Assembly (NCBI RefSeq): GCF_015221995.1
Contig: NZ_JADFFM010000001.1
Location: 2,232,001-2,296,000 of the forward strand
Source: Mucilaginibacter boryungensis
Lineage (GTDB): Bacteria; Bacteroidota; Bacteroidia; Sphingobacteriales; Sphingobacteriaceae
Reading direction: 5' to 3'
DNA: 64,000 nucleotides
The number at the start of each line of letters is the position of its first letter. Within the stretch, counting starts at the first letter, position 1. Shown here piece after piece: positions 8,152 to 18,040 of this stretch. The notes below the pieces were generated by a model. The model saw only the letters and a list, made by a program, of their open reading frames with translations. It made no database searches and had not been told where the DNA came from. The translations under genes were made by a program, and so were the position numbers.

Positions 8152-9387
8152 TTAAACAGATACGATTTGCTTATTTTTCGGCATTGTGAAAAGGAAACAG
8201 GTGCCTTCATTAAGTTCGCTTTCTACCCTAATTGTACCGCCATGCGTGGCCACAAAATCTTTTACTAATAGCAGGCCAAGGCCAGTTCCTTTTTCTTTGC
8301 TTGTGCCCAATAGAGAAGCAGCGCTGGCCTGGCCGAACAGCATTTCCCTGGTTGGCCCAGACATGCCTATCCCATTATCCCGGATACATATCTCGATCAT
8401 CCCTTCCATTGGAACTGCTGTTACAACCACTTTTCCGCCACCGGCTGGTGTATATTTGATGGCGTTGGTGACCAGGTTTTGCAATACCGAACGAAACATT
8501 AGCGCATCGGCATGTATAAAAAGATCGTCATCCACCAGGTTTTCAAGCATAATTTCTTTTTGACGTGCATTTTCCCGAAGCAGATCAAGCGACTCGTTTA
8601 CAAATTGCTGCAAATTAAGATCCTGGGGCGTGAAACTCGTTTTTTCCCGCTGTTCCTTAGCCCATTCCACCAATTCATTTAATTGGTCTAATATCTTATG
8701 CGACGTCCGGTTAATAATATCAGCGAACATTTTTATTTGCTCGGGCTTTAGTTTTTCAGCATCACGGGATAAGTTTTCAGATGAAGCCAGCAACGAGGTA
8801 AGCGGATTGCGCAGGTCGTGAGAAATTACCGACAAGAATTTATCCTTAGATAAATTCAGTTCCTTTAGCTCCTGATTTAGCCCTTCCAGTTCAATCGTAC
8901 GTTCAAGCACGCGCTGTTCAAGGCCCTGGTTCAGTTGTATCAGGTCCTGATTTATTGCCTGTAGCTTTTCTTCCTGACGCTGTAATAGTTGGTTCTTGCG
9001 GTATAGATCCGTAAAAACAGTCACTTTTGACCGCAGCATTTCCGGATTAAAAGGTTTCCGAATAAAATCTACCGCACCTGCTTCATACCCTTTGAAGATG
9101 GCGGCCTCTTCATAGTCGTGTGCGGTAATAAAAATAATAGGGATGTGACGTAACTTATCCCGCTGGTAAATTAAAGCGGCAGTTTCATACCCGTCCATTA
9201 TTGGCATTTTAACATCCAATAGAATGAGCGAAAAATCTTCCTCTTTTAACAATATCCGCAGCGCTTCACGGCCAGAAGTAGCTTTATAAAAAGCATATTT
9301 CTCTTTCTCCAGCACCACTTCCATGGATAGCAGGTTGTTTTCGTTATCATCAACCAGCAGTATCTTAATTACAGGTTCTTCTTGCAT
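8152..9387 (-). CDS. Soluble response-regulator/histidine kinase (REC-HisKA-HATPase)
   Basis: 411 residues. An N-terminal REC domain (acidic LVDDNE at 11-16, Asp58 in LLDVKMP, RKPF near 110) is joined by a coiled coil rich in Gln and Leu (about 130-180) to a HisKA domain with His190 in SHDLRNP. A HATPase domain follows with N box NLVTNAIKYT, DNGIGMS and GTGLGL. There is no membrane segment. The REC-first order suggests its kinase activity is set by phosphorylation from another kinase. The poly-HAMP kinase ends 39 bp upstream and the single REC protein follows, suggesting a relay. Confidence 0.9.
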   Translation of the reverse strand: MQEEPVIKILLVDDNENNLLSMEVVLEKEKYAFYKATSGREALRILLKEEDFSLILLDVKMPIMDGYETAALIYQRDKLRHIPIIFITAHDYEEAAIFKGYEAGAVDFIRKPFNPEMLRSKVTVFTDLYRKNQLLQRQEEKLQAINQDLIQLNQGLEQRVLERTIELEGLNQELKELNLSKDKFLSVISHDLRNPLTSLLASSENLSRDAEKLKPEQIKMFADIINRTSHKILDQLNELVEWAKEQREKTSFTPQDLNLQQFVNESLDLLRENARQKEIMLENLVDDDLFIHADALMFRSVLQNLVTNAIKYTPAGGGKVVVTAVPMEGMIEICIRDNGIGMSGPTREMLFGQASAASLLGTSKEKGTGLGLLLVKDFVATHGGTIRVESELNEGTCFLFTMPKNKQIVSV

Positions 9388-9426
9388 GATAAGTTATAAG
9401 TTTCGGCTTGTATAATGCGCTATGTG

Positions 9427-12400
9427 CTATTTGATCAGCCATACGCGCATTAGGGATAACAACTGGTCTGTTTTTACTGGCTTGGTAATATAATCGGAAG
9501 CGCCGGAAGAAATACACTTTTGCCGGTCGCCAATCATCGCCTTAGCAGTTACAGCAATAATTGGCAAGTTTTTATGGCGCTGCTCTTTCCGGATCATTTG
9601 AATGGTTTCATAGCCGTCCATCTCGGGCATCATGATATCCATCAGCACAATATCTATGCTCTTATCCTTATTTAGGATCTCCAGTGCCTCACGTCCGCTT
9701 TCCGCAGTAATAACCTCTATTTTTGAGCGTTCAAAAACCGCAGTCAACGCAAATAGGTTCCGTACGTCATCATCAACCACCAGTACTTTCTTATTATCAA
9801 GTATATCTTTGGTATCCCGCACGCTATTGATCATTTTCAGCTTGCTCTCGCTGATATATTTTTTATCAATATGCAGCAGTATCAATATCTCTTCTAACAG
9901 GTGGACGTGTGAGTTAGGTGTTTTAGTAATAATTTTATGATTCAGACGCTTTAATTGGATCAGTTCATCCTGAGTAAAATCGCGCGCCGAGTGTAGTAAC
10001 ATCATTGTTTGCGACTGTTTCAGCAGGTTGATCTTATTCAATAATTCCATACCGTTGGCGTCCGGCAACATATAATCCAAAACAATACAATCGAACAATT
10101 CCTTTTTCAAGATGGACAACGCTTTCTTAGCAGTGGTCGCACTAAATACTTCTATCTGATCATTCGCCAATAGTTCGGTTACGCGCTGTAATTCACCCTC
10201 ATTATCTTCAATCACCAATACCTTTTTCCTGGTATGCTGATGAAAGTTGACAATACCTGAAATAAGTTCATCTAACGAGTTGTTAGATAGAGGCTTGAGG
10301 CTGAACGACTTTGCGCCTAATTTTAAGGCCATGAATTTATTATCCTCACCAGATATAATATGGACAGGGATATGCCTTAAATTAATGTCCGTTTTCAGCA
10401 GCTTCAGTATTTTCCAACCGTTTGATTCGGGCATATTAACATCCAGCGTGATCGCGATAGGATTATATTTGATAATGCTGTCGAATATTTCCAGGTAACT
10501 GATGGCCACAAGCACCTTCAGATTATGGTCATGGGCTTTATCAATTAATATCTTGGTAAAGCGCAGGTCGTCTTCAATTACCAGCAGCACCTTATCTTCA
10601 GCCACTATGTTATGGCGGTCGTCATCAATAGCTAACTCAGCTGTATCAATAAGGTTGCGGGCATGCGAAGCAGGATACGCTTCCTTCACTTTAACAGGGG
10701 TCGCTTTCTCTTCCTTATATTTCAGCGGCAGGTATAGTGTAAATGTACTGCCCTTGCCTAACTCGCTGCCAACGGTAATAGTACCGCCCAACAGCTCGGC
10801 AAAGCCTTTACTAATAGAAAGGCCCAAACCTGTACCACCATATTTGCGACTTGTAGAACCTTCGGCTTGCTGGAAGGCTTCGAATATGATACCTTGTGTG
10901 TTTTTGGATATACCAATACCCGAATCTTCTATAGAGAACGCAATAACCGAATCATTATCACTAAGCGGATTTTCCTGTCCTGCTGCAGGCCTGAATACAC
11001 TCAATTTAACACGGCCTTTCTCGGTAAATTTAAAGGCATTAGAAAGTAAATTCTTTAATATCTGATTCAGGCGCTGCATATCGGTTTCCATTAATTCGGG
11101 CAAGCCGTCCTGCATTTCGATCTCGAATTTCAGGTTTTTCGCTTCAGATATTGGTTTAAAGGTCGATTCAGCAAATGCTGCTATCTCCTTAAAGCTCACC
11201 GGCATTACATCGGCCGCAATTACACCCGATTCAATTTTAGAAAGATCGAGGATATCATTTATCAATTGTATCAGGTCATCTCCGCAGGAATGGATAGTTT
11301 TAGCGAACATCCTTTGCTTTTCAGTAAGGTTTCCTTCCGGATTCTCAAATAATTGCTGGGCAAGTATCAGTAAACTATTTAGCGGTGTGCGCAATTCGTG
11401 CGACATGTTAGCTAAGAACTCCGACTTGTATTTCGAGGTCAGGGTTAACTGTTCTGCCTTTTCTTCCAGCGAACGGCCTTTATCGTGCAACTCATCATTG
11501 GCACGCCTTAACTCTTCCTGCTGGGCGGAAAGCTCGCTGGCCAGTGATTGCGATTGGGCTAACAACTCTTCGGTACGGGTATTCGTTTCAATGTTATTCA
11601 ATACGATACCAATACTTTCTGTTAACTGATCCAAAAAGTCGATGTGTGTATCGCTGAAGTTTTCGAATGAAGCCAGCTCAATAACAGCTTTAATGTTGTT
11701 TTCAAATAATACGGGCAATATCACCAGATCGATAGGTGCAGCACTGCCAATACCCGAACTGATCTGCAAATATTCGCCCGGCACGTTAGAAAGCCTGATC
11801 CGTTCTTTATCAATGGCGCACTGGCCTACCAAGCCTTCATTAAGTGAAAATTCCTGGTCTATCAGTTTCCGGCTTTTTTGTGCGTAACCTGCAAATAGTT
11901 TTAATTTAGGTTCATCCGACAGCTCGGGCTGTTCTAATATATAGAAGGCACCGTAACGGGCATTTACCAGTTCAGCCAATTCAGATAACACTTTATTCGC
12001 CACAGCATTCCTATCACGCTGACCCTGTAGCATCTGCGCAAACTTGGCCAGGTTGGATTTTAGCCAATCCTGTTCATGGTTACGTAAGGTTGTACCTTTC
12101 AGATTGGCGATCATCTGGTTAATCGTATCCTTCAAAGCTTCCAACTCACCCTTCGCATCTACACGAATGGTACGGGTTAAGTCACCCTTGGTTACCGCCG
12201 ATGCTACTTCGGATATGGAACGCACCTGCACGGTTAAGTTTTGCGCCAGCTGGTTCACGTTCTCTGTTAAGTCCTTCCACGTACCCGATGCGCCCGGTAC
12301 ACTCGCCTGGCCACCTAACCGGCCCTGCACACCCACCTCACGCGCCACAGTGGTTACCTCATCCGCAAACACCGCAAGAGTGTCAATCATTTCGTTAATA

Positions 12401-15075
12401 GTATCCGTTAACTGGGCCACCTCACCCAAAGCGTTAATAGATAGGCGCTGTTTAAGGTTACCCTTTGCAATACCCGTTGCCACCTTAGCAATACCACGTA
12501 TTTGCCCGGTTAGGTTGGATGCCATTTGATTTACCGAGTCGGTCAAATCCTTCCAGGTACCGCCTACTCCTTTTACGTGTGCCTGGCCACCCAGCTTGCC
12601 TTCCGTACCTACCTCACGTGCCACACGCGTTACTTCCGATGCGAACGAGTTCAACTGATCCACCATCGTGTTAATGGTGTTTTTCAGGTCCATGATCTCG
12701 CCTTTCACGTCGATGATTACCGTTTTAGATAAGTCACCGCTGGCCACCGCTTTGGTCACCTCGGCAATGTTACGCACCTGCGATGTTAAGTTACTCGACA
12801 TCTGGTTTACCGAGTCGGTTAAGTCCTTCCAGGTACCCGCAACGCCCGGCACAAAGGCCTGGCCCCCCAGGTTACCATCAGTACCTACTTCTCGCGCCAC
12901 ACGCGTTACTTCTGATGCGAAACCACGCAGCTGGTCAACCATGGTATTAATGGTTTCCTTAAGCTGAAGGATCTCTCCACGTACGTCAACCGTAATTTTT
13001 TTGGATAAGTCACCATTTGCAATCGCAATGGATACATCCGCTATATTTCTTAATTGCGCGGTAAGGTTACCCGCCATTTTGTTTACCGAGTCGGTTAAGT
13101 CTTTCCAGGTACCATCTACACCCGGCACATTCGCCTGACCGCCCAATTGCCCTTCCGAACCCACCTCACGCGCCACACGGGTTACTTCGGATGCGAAACC
13201 GCGTAGCTGATCCACCATAGTGTTAATGGTATCTTTCAGCTCCAATAACTCGCCTTTGGCATTTACAGTAATTTTACGGGAAAGGTCACCCTTCGCTACC
13301 GCTGTGGTTACTTCGGCTATATTACGTACCTGCGATGTTAAGTTATCGGCCATTTTATTTACCGAGTCGGTTAAATCCTTCCAGGTACCACCTACACCCG
13401 GCACATTCGCCTGGCCACCCAGCTGCCCTTCGGAACCTACCTCACGCGCCACACGTGTTACTTCCGAACCGAACGAGTTAAGCTGATCCACCATCGTATT
13501 GATCGTGATCTTAAGCTCCAGCATCTCGCCCTGTACGTCTACCGTGATCTTTTTAGATAAGTCGCCTTTGGCCACCGCAGTGGTTACTTCGGCTATGTTA
13601 CGCACCTGACCGGTTAAGTTACCCGCCATCTGGTTTACCGAGTCAGTTAAGTCCTTCCACGTACCGCCTACACCTGGTACGTTAGCCTGACCACCTAACT
13701 GCCCTTCCGAACCCACCTCACGTGCCACACGGGTTACTTCGAATGAGAAAGAGTTTAGCTGATCCACCATCGTATTAATAGTGTTCTTTAATTCCAAAAG
13801 CTCACCTTTGGCGTCTACCGTAATCTTACGGGAAAGGTCACCCTTTGCTACCGCTGTGGTTACCCAAGCAATATTACGTACCTGGTCGGTAAGGTTACTA
13901 CCCATTTGGTTCACCGAATCTGTCAAATCTTTCCAAACACCGCCAACCCCTTTTACACGTGCCTGGCCGCCCAGCTTACCTTCGGTACCTACTTCCAACG
14001 CCACACGCGTTACTTCAGATGCGAACGAGTTAAGCTGATCCACCATCGTATTAATGGTTTTCTTCAATTCCAGCATTTCCCCTTTCACGTCCACCGTAAT
14101 CTTCTTAGACAAGTCACCATTGGCCACCGCGGTAGTTACACCCGCAATGTTCCGCACCTGCGATGTTAAGTTACCCGCCATACGGTTTACCGAGTCAGTT
14201 AAGTCCTTCCAGGTACCCGCTACGCCCGGCACTTTGGCCTGGCCACCCAGTTTACCCTCGGTACCTACTTCCAATGCCACACGCGTTACTTCTGATGAAA
14301 ACGAGTTCAACTGATCCACCATGGTATTGATGGTGTTTTTGAGCTCTAATATCTCACCCTTGGCCTCCACCGTGATCTTACGGGAAAGGTCACCTTTCGC
14401 TACCGCTGTGGTTACCGCCGCTACGTTACGTACCTGGGCGGTTAAGTTACCCGCCATCTGGTTTACCGAATCGGTTAACTCGGCCCATACACCGGCAACG
14501 CCCTTAATTTTTGCCTGCTCACCCAGCTTGCCTTCCGAGCCTACCTGCCGGGCTACCCGTGTTACTTCCATAGAGAATAAACGAAGTTTGGAGAGCATCT
14601 GGTTAGATTCCTTGGCAATACGGAGGAACTCCCCTTTTAGCGGGTGCCCCTTAATTTCCAACGGAATGTGCTTGGAAAGGTCACCATTGGCAACAGAGTT
14701 GATCATTCCCGCAATCTCCAGGGTTGGTGATGTCAGGTCTTCAATAAGATTATTAAGTGAACTTACACCACTGGCCCATTCCCCTTTGGCATCTGAAAGT
14801 TCAATACGTTTAGAAAGGTTACCACGTTTGCCTATCGTTTTTTCAGCAGATGATATCTCTGCCACAAAACGTTCGTTCATGTCAATAATATCGTTCAGTA
14901 CTTCGCATATACGGCCGTTGATCCCCGCCTGGGTAACAGGCATACGAACATCTAACTTGCCGTTTTTTACCATTGACAGTACTTTTAGCAATTCCTTCAG
15001 GTCTAAAGAGTCAGTTGGGTACTCTTCAGTAACATCTGTTCCAGCCAATACTTCTTTCAAAATATCATCTTTCAT
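9427..15075 (-). CDS. Giant soluble poly-HAMP hybrid histidine kinase
   Basis: 1882 residues with no signal peptide or membrane helix. The order is divergent HAMP-like segments (about 25-120); nine tandem 92-residue units from residue 170 to 997, each pairing a divergent HAMP ([10 protein letters not shown]...GTWKDL) with a canonical one ([11 protein letters not shown]), about 21 HAMP units in all; a GAF domain (about 1040-1170); coiled coil; HisKA with His1226 in SHELRTP; HATPase; and three REC domains with Asp1545, Asp1667 and Asp1813. This resembles fungal group III (Nik1-type) kinases, which carry fewer units. In the second REC the Lys and Pro are split by a Thr (TKTP). First gene of a leftward operon. 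The signal is unknown. Confidence 0.93.
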   Translation of the reverse strand: MKDDILKEVLAGTDVTEEYPTDSLDLKELLKVLSMVKNGKLDVRMPVTQAGINGRICEVLNDIIDMNERFVAEISSAEKTIGKRGNLSKRIELSDAKGEWASGVSSLNNLIEDLTSPTLEIAGMINSVANGDLSKHIPLEIKGHPLKGEFLRIAKESNQMLSKLRLFSMEVTRVARQVGSEGKLGEQAKIKGVAGVWAELTDSVNQMAGNLTAQVRNVAAVTTAVAKGDLSRKITVEAKGEILELKNTINTMVDQLNSFSSEVTRVALEVGTEGKLGGQAKVPGVAGTWKDLTDSVNRMAGNLTSQVRNIAGVTTAVANGDLSKKITVDVKGEMLELKKTINTMVDQLNSFASEVTRVALEVGTEGKLGGQARVKGVGGVWKDLTDSVNQMGSNLTDQVRNIAWVTTAVAKGDLSRKITVDAKGELLELKNTINTMVDQLNSFSFEVTRVAREVGSEGQLGGQANVPGVGGTWKDLTDSVNQMAGNLTGQVRNIAEVTTAVAKGDLSKKITVDVQGEMLELKITINTMVDQLNSFGSEVTRVAREVGSEGQLGGQANVPGVGGTWKDLTDSVNKMADNLTSQVRNIAEVTTAVAKGDLSRKITVNAKGELLELKDTINTMVDQLRGFASEVTRVAREVGSEGQLGGQANVPGVDGTWKDLTDSVNKMAGNLTAQLRNIADVSIAIANGDLSKKITVDVRGEILQLKETINTMVDQLRGFASEVTRVAREVGTDGNLGGQAFVPGVAGTWKDLTDSVNQMSSNLTSQVRNIAEVTKAVASGDLSKTVIIDVKGEIMDLKNTINTMVDQLNSFASEVTRVAREVGTEGKLGGQAHVKGVGGTWKDLTDSVNQMASNLTGQIRGIAKVATGIAKGNLKQRLSINALGEVAQLTDTINEMIDTLAVFADEVTTVAREVGVQGRLGGQASVPGASGTWKDLTENVNQLAQNLTVQVRSISEVASAVTKGDLTRTIRVDAKGELEALKDTINQMIANLKGTTLRNHEQDWLKSNLAKFAQMLQGQRDRNAVANKVLSELAELVNARYGAFYILEQPELSDEPKLKLFAGYAQKSRKLIDQEFSLNEGLVGQCAIDKERIRLSNVPGEYLQISSGIGSAAPIDLVILPVLFENNIKAVIELASFENFSDTHIDFLDQLTESIGIVLNNIETNTRTEELLAQSQSLASELSAQQEELRRANDELHDKGRSLEEKAEQLTLTSKYKSEFLANMSHELRTPLNSLLILAQQLFENPEGNLTEKQRMFAKTIHSCGDDLIQLINDILDLSKIESGVIAADVMPVSFKEIAAFAESTFKPISEAKNLKFEIEMQDGLPELMETDMQRLNQILKNLLSNAFKFTEKGRVKLSVFRPAAGQENPLSDNDSVIAFSIEDSGIGISKNTQGIIFEAFQQAEGSTSRKYGGTGLGLSISKGFAELLGGTITVGSELGKGSTFTLYLPLKYKEEKATPVKVKEAYPASHARNLIDTAELAIDDDRHNIVAEDKVLLVIEDDLRFTKILIDKAHDHNLKVLVAISYLEIFDSIIKYNPIAITLDVNMPESNGWKILKLLKTDINLRHIPVHIISGEDNKFMALKLGAKSFSLKPLSNNSLDELISGIVNFHQHTRKKVLVIEDNEGELQRVTELLANDQIEVFSATTAKKALSILKKELFDCIVLDYMLPDANGMELLNKINLLKQSQTMMLLHSARDFTQDELIQLKRLNHKIITKTPNSHVHLLEEILILLHIDKKYISESKLKMINSVRDTKDILDNKKVLVVDDDVRNLFALTAVFERSKIEVITAESGREALEILNKDKSIDIVLMDIMMPEMDGYETIQMIRKEQRHKNLPIIAVTAKAMIGDRQKCISSGASDYITKPVKTDQLLSLMRVWLIK
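12085..14568 (-). repeat. Nine tandem 276-bp repeats encoding the HAMP pairs
   Basis: Period 92 codons, checked at the first (Glu170 codon at 14566-14568) and ninth (Glu906 codon at 12358-12360) units. Words such as ACCGAGTCGGTTAA and TCCTTCCAGGTACC recur in most units. Synonymous differences are scattered, so this is an old array, but central units 4-6 are close in protein sequence ([17 protein letters not shown]). It is coding and is not a CRISPR. Confidence 0.9.
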
Positions 15076-15438
15076 GCGGATAGGTTTTATGTTGATGTAA
15101 AATTTTTTCTATAAGGTAGTTATTAATAATCCGTAGGTAATTATTAATTAATTTCGGTTAATCAAAACTAAAAAAAGTATTCAAATAACAAAATATTACT
15201 ATTGGCAATGAATTAAATCCGGGAAATTTGTCCAATCTTAAAGGTGGCATCAGCATGTATGTGATGTTGAACAATTTTACTGTTAACTTGTTTTTGCGCT
15301 AATATTTTTTTTTAACATTATTATATTATCATCTTTAACAATCAACTAACAACGCATTAATCCCATACAATTATTGCTTGTATAATTTTACTTAGACAAC
15401 TGTGATTGAATGTTAACAGACTAACCTACTAAATAAAA
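15076..15438. other. Intergenic region between divergent operons
   Basis: 363 bp, strongly AT-rich, between the poly-HAMP kinase (leftward) and apbE (rightward). It must hold both promoters. A partial -7 match TAATTTTA lies about 50 bp before apbE, but no convincing -33 partner is visible. I see no RNA gene, strong hairpin or small ORF worth calling. Confidence 0.4.
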
Positions 15439-16455
15439 ATGCGTTTGAATGGTGTTTACTTTTTACTACTGGCCCTGGGCGTTTTTTGGTGTCAGGCTGC
15501 GTTGGCACAGGTTAATTTAAGTAAGTTCCATATCGAAGGTTTTTCACAAGGGACTACCTATCAGCTTACTTATTATGCCGCGGATAGTTTGATAACCCAA
15601 AAGCAAACAGACAGCCTGCTGGCAAGCCTGGACAGGTCTGTGTCGCTTTATTTACCATCATCGCTCATCTGTAAATTTAACCGGTCGGCTAAGGGGATCA
15701 CCATTGATAAACATTTTAAGATACTGGTAAAAAAAGCGATGGAAATTAACCGGAATACCATGGGCTTGGTTGACATTACCGTAAAGCCACTGGTAGATGC
15801 CTGGGGATTCGGCGTGAAAAAGCCAAAGGCTTTTCCCAATGCCAATACAGTGAACCGTTTGCTAAAGATTGTAGGATCCGACAAAATTTGGCTTACAGGT
15901 AGTTTTCTGCATAAAAAAGCGCCCGGGGTGCAAATCGATTTGAATGGTATTGCACAGGGATACGCCGCAGACCTGCTTGCCGAATTGTGTGAAAAACATA
16001 AGGTTTATAACTACATAGCTGAAATAGGTGGCGAATTGCGCGTGAAAGGAAAGAAACCCGATGGCGAACCTTTCCGGATTGGTATTGAGGCTATAGATGA
16101 TAACGACATTGATCCGGCGCCCCTGCGCAAGATCATAGAACCGGGCGATGGGGCCGTGACAACATCGGGGAATTACCGTAAACATTTAAAAGCAGGTAAC
16201 AAGGAAATATCTCATATTATTGATCCTAAAACCGGGTATCCAACACAAAATGAAATGATCAGCGTCACCGTGTATGCCAAAGACGGTATTACTGCTGATG
16301 GTTATGATAATGGTTTTATTGCTATGGGGCTGAAAAAAACACTTGAGTTTTTGTCGGAAAGGCACGAACTTGGCGCTTATATTATCTACAAAAAACCGAA
16401 TGGCGCAGTGGCGGACACGGTGACGACCGGATTTAAATCTTTTATAAAGCAATAG
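15439..16455 (+). CDS. apbE: Exported FAD:protein FMN transferase (ApbE family)
   Basis: Attaches FMN from FAD through a phosphoester to Ser or Thr of extracytosolic target proteins. It has a signal peptide (about 1-24, ending AALAQ), then ApbE motifs: QGTTYQLTY near residue 40, VDLNGIAQGYAAD (about 172-184), EIGGELR, AVTTSGNYR, HIIDPKTG and TADGYDNGFIAMG, where the Asp residues bind the metal. 338 residues is normal. A Tat-signal oxidoreductase carrying a flavinylation motif starts 3 bp after the stop, making that protein the likely client. No other client is visible nearby. Confidence 0.92.
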   Translation: MRLNGVYFLLLALGVFWCQAALAQVNLSKFHIEGFSQGTTYQLTYYAADSLITQKQTDSLLASLDRSVSLYLPSSLICKFNRSAKGITIDKHFKILVKKAMEINRNTMGLVDITVKPLVDAWGFGVKKPKAFPNANTVNRLLKIVGSDKIWLTGSFLHKKAPGVQIDLNGIAQGYAADLLAELCEKHKVYNYIAEIGGELRVKGKKPDGEPFRIGIEAIDDNDIDPAPLRKIIEPGDGAVTTSGNYRKHLKAGNKEISHIIDPKTGYPTQNEMISVTVYAKDGITADGYDNGFIAMGLKKTLEFLSERHELGAYIIYKKPNGAVADTVTTGFKSFIKQ

Positions 16456-16458
16456 TAA

Positions 16459-17658
16459 ATGGAAAGAAGAACATTTGTGAAAAGTGCGGGCATACTGACG
16501 GGCGGCTTGGTATTGAACCAATTCAAAACTTTGGCTGCAGATAGCGCTGGAATATTCAAAATAGGTGTTATTGGTTGCGGCGACCGTGGCAAGGGGGTAA
16601 TGCACGTCATCAACCAGTTTCCTGATAAATTTCAAATTACAGCCATTTGCGATGTGCTTGATTTTAGGTTAAAGGAAGCGCAGAAGGTAAGTACCGGTGC
16701 GCCGTATAAATCTTATACCGACTACAGGCAGTTGCTGGATGATAAATCTATCGACATTGTGTTGATTGCTGTCCCCTTGAATATGCATTATCCAATTGCA
16801 GTGGATGCACTTAAAGCAGATAAACACCTGTACCTGGAAAAAACAATGACCTTCACTATATCACAGGCGCTTGACCTTGTAAAGCTGGCTAAAAGCCGGC
16901 CAAAACAAATTATACAGGTTGGGCACCAATATCGTTACTCGCCCCTTTATTATCGCGTAAAGGAAATGATCAGCAAGGGTTATCTTGGAAAAATAAGTCA
17001 GATTGACTGCCGGTGGGACCGCAATGGCAACTGGCGCAGGCCCGTTCCTGACCCATCCCTGGAGCGTGCAATTAACTGGCGCATGTACAAAGAATATTCG
17101 GGCGGCCTTGTGGCCGAATTATTATCCCACCAAATTGATTTTATCAATTGGGCATTTGATACCCACCCCACCGAATTTCAAGCGATGGGCGGCATAGATA
17201 TTTTTAAAGATGGCCGCGAAACGTATGATAATGTGCAGTTGATGCTGCGTTATCCTGAACAGGGAATGATAGGTAATTTTGGCGCTACCTGCGGAAATGC
17301 GCACGATGGCTACCTGTTTAAAATAAAAGGAACAAAAGGCACAGTGTCCCTCCTAACCGACCGGGGCGTGTTTTATCCGGAAAAAGAATTGTTAAAAGAA
17401 AAAGGATTGGTGGATGGCGTAACCGGCGCCACCCGCATAACCTGGAATAAAGAAGGCGGGACGCCCATCCTGGCTGAACCCACCAAAGATGGTACCTGGT
17501 ATGCGCTAAAAAGTTTTTACGAAAAAATAGCCTCGCAAACCCTCCCCGATTCAAATGTATTTACAGGGGCTAAAACTGCTTTGAGCGTGCACTCGGCAAA
17601 TCAGGCTTTGTATTCGCGGGAAATCGTTTACTGGAAAAAGGAATATTCTGTTATTTGA
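16459..17658 (+). CDS. Tat-exported Gfo/Idh/MocA oxidoreductase with a predicted FMN-attachment motif
   Basis: 399 residues. The N-terminus MERRTFVKSAG is a twin-arginine signal. A Rossmann nucleotide motif IGVIGCGDRG follows at about 36-45, then the family block YLEKTMTF (usually EKP) and the C-terminal-domain helix LLSHQIDFINW with the conserved His and Asp. Family members oxidise or epimerise sugars and related compounds with bound NAD(P). Unusually, residues 319-325 read D-G-V-T-G-A-T, matching the ApbE target signal Dxx(S/T)GA(S/T), with Thr325 as predicted FMN acceptor. The secreted ApbE is 3 bp upstream. I infer an exported enzyme with covalent FMN; the substrate is unknown. Confidence 0.85.
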   Translation: MERRTFVKSAGILTGGLVLNQFKTLAADSAGIFKIGVIGCGDRGKGVMHVINQFPDKFQITAICDVLDFRLKEAQKVSTGAPYKSYTDYRQLLDDKSIDIVLIAVPLNMHYPIAVDALKADKHLYLEKTMTFTISQALDLVKLAKSRPKQIIQVGHQYRYSPLYYRVKEMISKGYLGKISQIDCRWDRNGNWRRPVPDPSLERAINWRMYKEYSGGLVAELLSHQIDFINWAFDTHPTEFQAMGGIDIFKDGRETYDNVQLMLRYPEQGMIGNFGATCGNAHDGYLFKIKGTKGTVSLLTDRGVFYPEKELLKEKGLVDGVTGATRITWNKEGGTPILAEPTKDGTWYALKSFYEKIASQTLPDSNVFTGAKTALSVHSANQALYSREIVYWKKEYSVI

Positions 17659-17769
17659 ATTTTATGATGAAAGTGTACTTCCGCTAAGCGATTGCAGCTT
17701 ATTATTTGGCATCGTCTTGTGTATCAGCGGCACGGTTCCATTCGGGTTACCCGCAAATAGATGTCTATG

Positions 17770-17853
17770 AATTAAAAAGCCTGTAATTCATAGATTACAG
17801 GCTTTTAATGTGTTTTGAAGAATACTTCAGCGGCAAGGGGGAGGGATTTGAAC
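17770..17853 (-). repeat. Decayed copy of the tRNA-Ser 3' end and terminator
   Basis: About 84 bp align with 21237-21320 at roughly 85-90 percent identity in the same orientation: terminator hairpin, tttaatgtgttttgaagaat spacer, and the acceptor and T-arm end of the tRNA. Identity ends inside the tRNA. The following bases read leftward contain GTAGGTTCAAATCC, a T-arm-like block, but no complete tRNA folds by eye. It may be an attachment-site-like duplication or an old tRNA pseudogene. Confidence 0.7.
17775..17806 (-). terminator. Terminator hairpin in the tRNA-Ser-end copy
   Basis: A perfect 13-bp stem AAAAGCCTGTAAT / ATTACAGGCTTTT with a 6-nt loop. The functional copy at 21242-21273 has a G-T pair where this one has G-C, so pairing is kept although the tRNA beside it has decayed. 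It could terminate the oxidoreductase operon from the other side. Confidence 0.7.
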
Positions 17854-17969
17854 CTACATCTATAGCTTATTGGTATTCTTTCAATTACACACTTACTGAT
17901 ATGTTTTATCTGACTATTAAATTGTTCCGCAAAATGGTGAGATAATTGTACTAACAATGACACAGAGAA

Positions 17970-18036
17970 CACAAAGATTTGAATTCGGGAATCCATCTAT
18001 AAAATTTAACCACAATGCTCACAAAGATTTTAATTC
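17970..18036. repeat. Short direct repeat downstream of the beta-helix gene
   Basis: CACAAAGATTTGAATTC (17970-17986) and CACAAAGATTTTAATTC (18020-18036) match at 16 of 17 positions, start to start 50 bp. They lie just past the stop of the gene at 18041. No function can be assigned. Confidence 0.5.
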
Positions 18037-18040
18037 CCTG

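Larger units (their letters stand above)
17659..18040. other. Intergenic region with tRNA-derived remnant
   Basis: 382 bp without a convincing gene. It holds the decayed tRNA-Ser 3' end with its terminator (17770-17853), a tRNA-like tail up to about 17905, and a short direct repeat (17970-17986 and 18020-18036). The first 100 bp hold nothing I recognise. Confidence 0.5.

Noticed and set aside
12085..14568. Possible CRISPR or satellite array because of regular repeats
   Set aside because: Units are 276 bp, in frame and encode HAMP domains, with no short repeat-spacer pattern.
14321..15100. 259-codon plus-strand open frame opposite the poly-HAMP kinase, with others at 10502-11065 and 12044-12529
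   Set aside because: They lie antisense to the repeated HAMP and kinase region and repeat with it. The translations are low-complexity Ser, Thr and Pro mixtures without domains.
16186..16635. 149-codon minus-strand open frame spanning the apbE-oxidoreductase junction
   Set aside because: Antisense to two well-supported genes, no start context or motif.
17659..17762. Minus-strand frame open for about 35 codons next to the tRNA remnant
   Set aside because: No start codon with context, no recognised motif, and short enough to be chance.
17854..17905. A second functional tRNA gene at the decayed repeat
   Set aside because: A T-arm-like block GTAGGTTCAAATCC is visible, but acceptor pairing, D-arm and anticodon arm cannot be formed, so I call it a remnant only.
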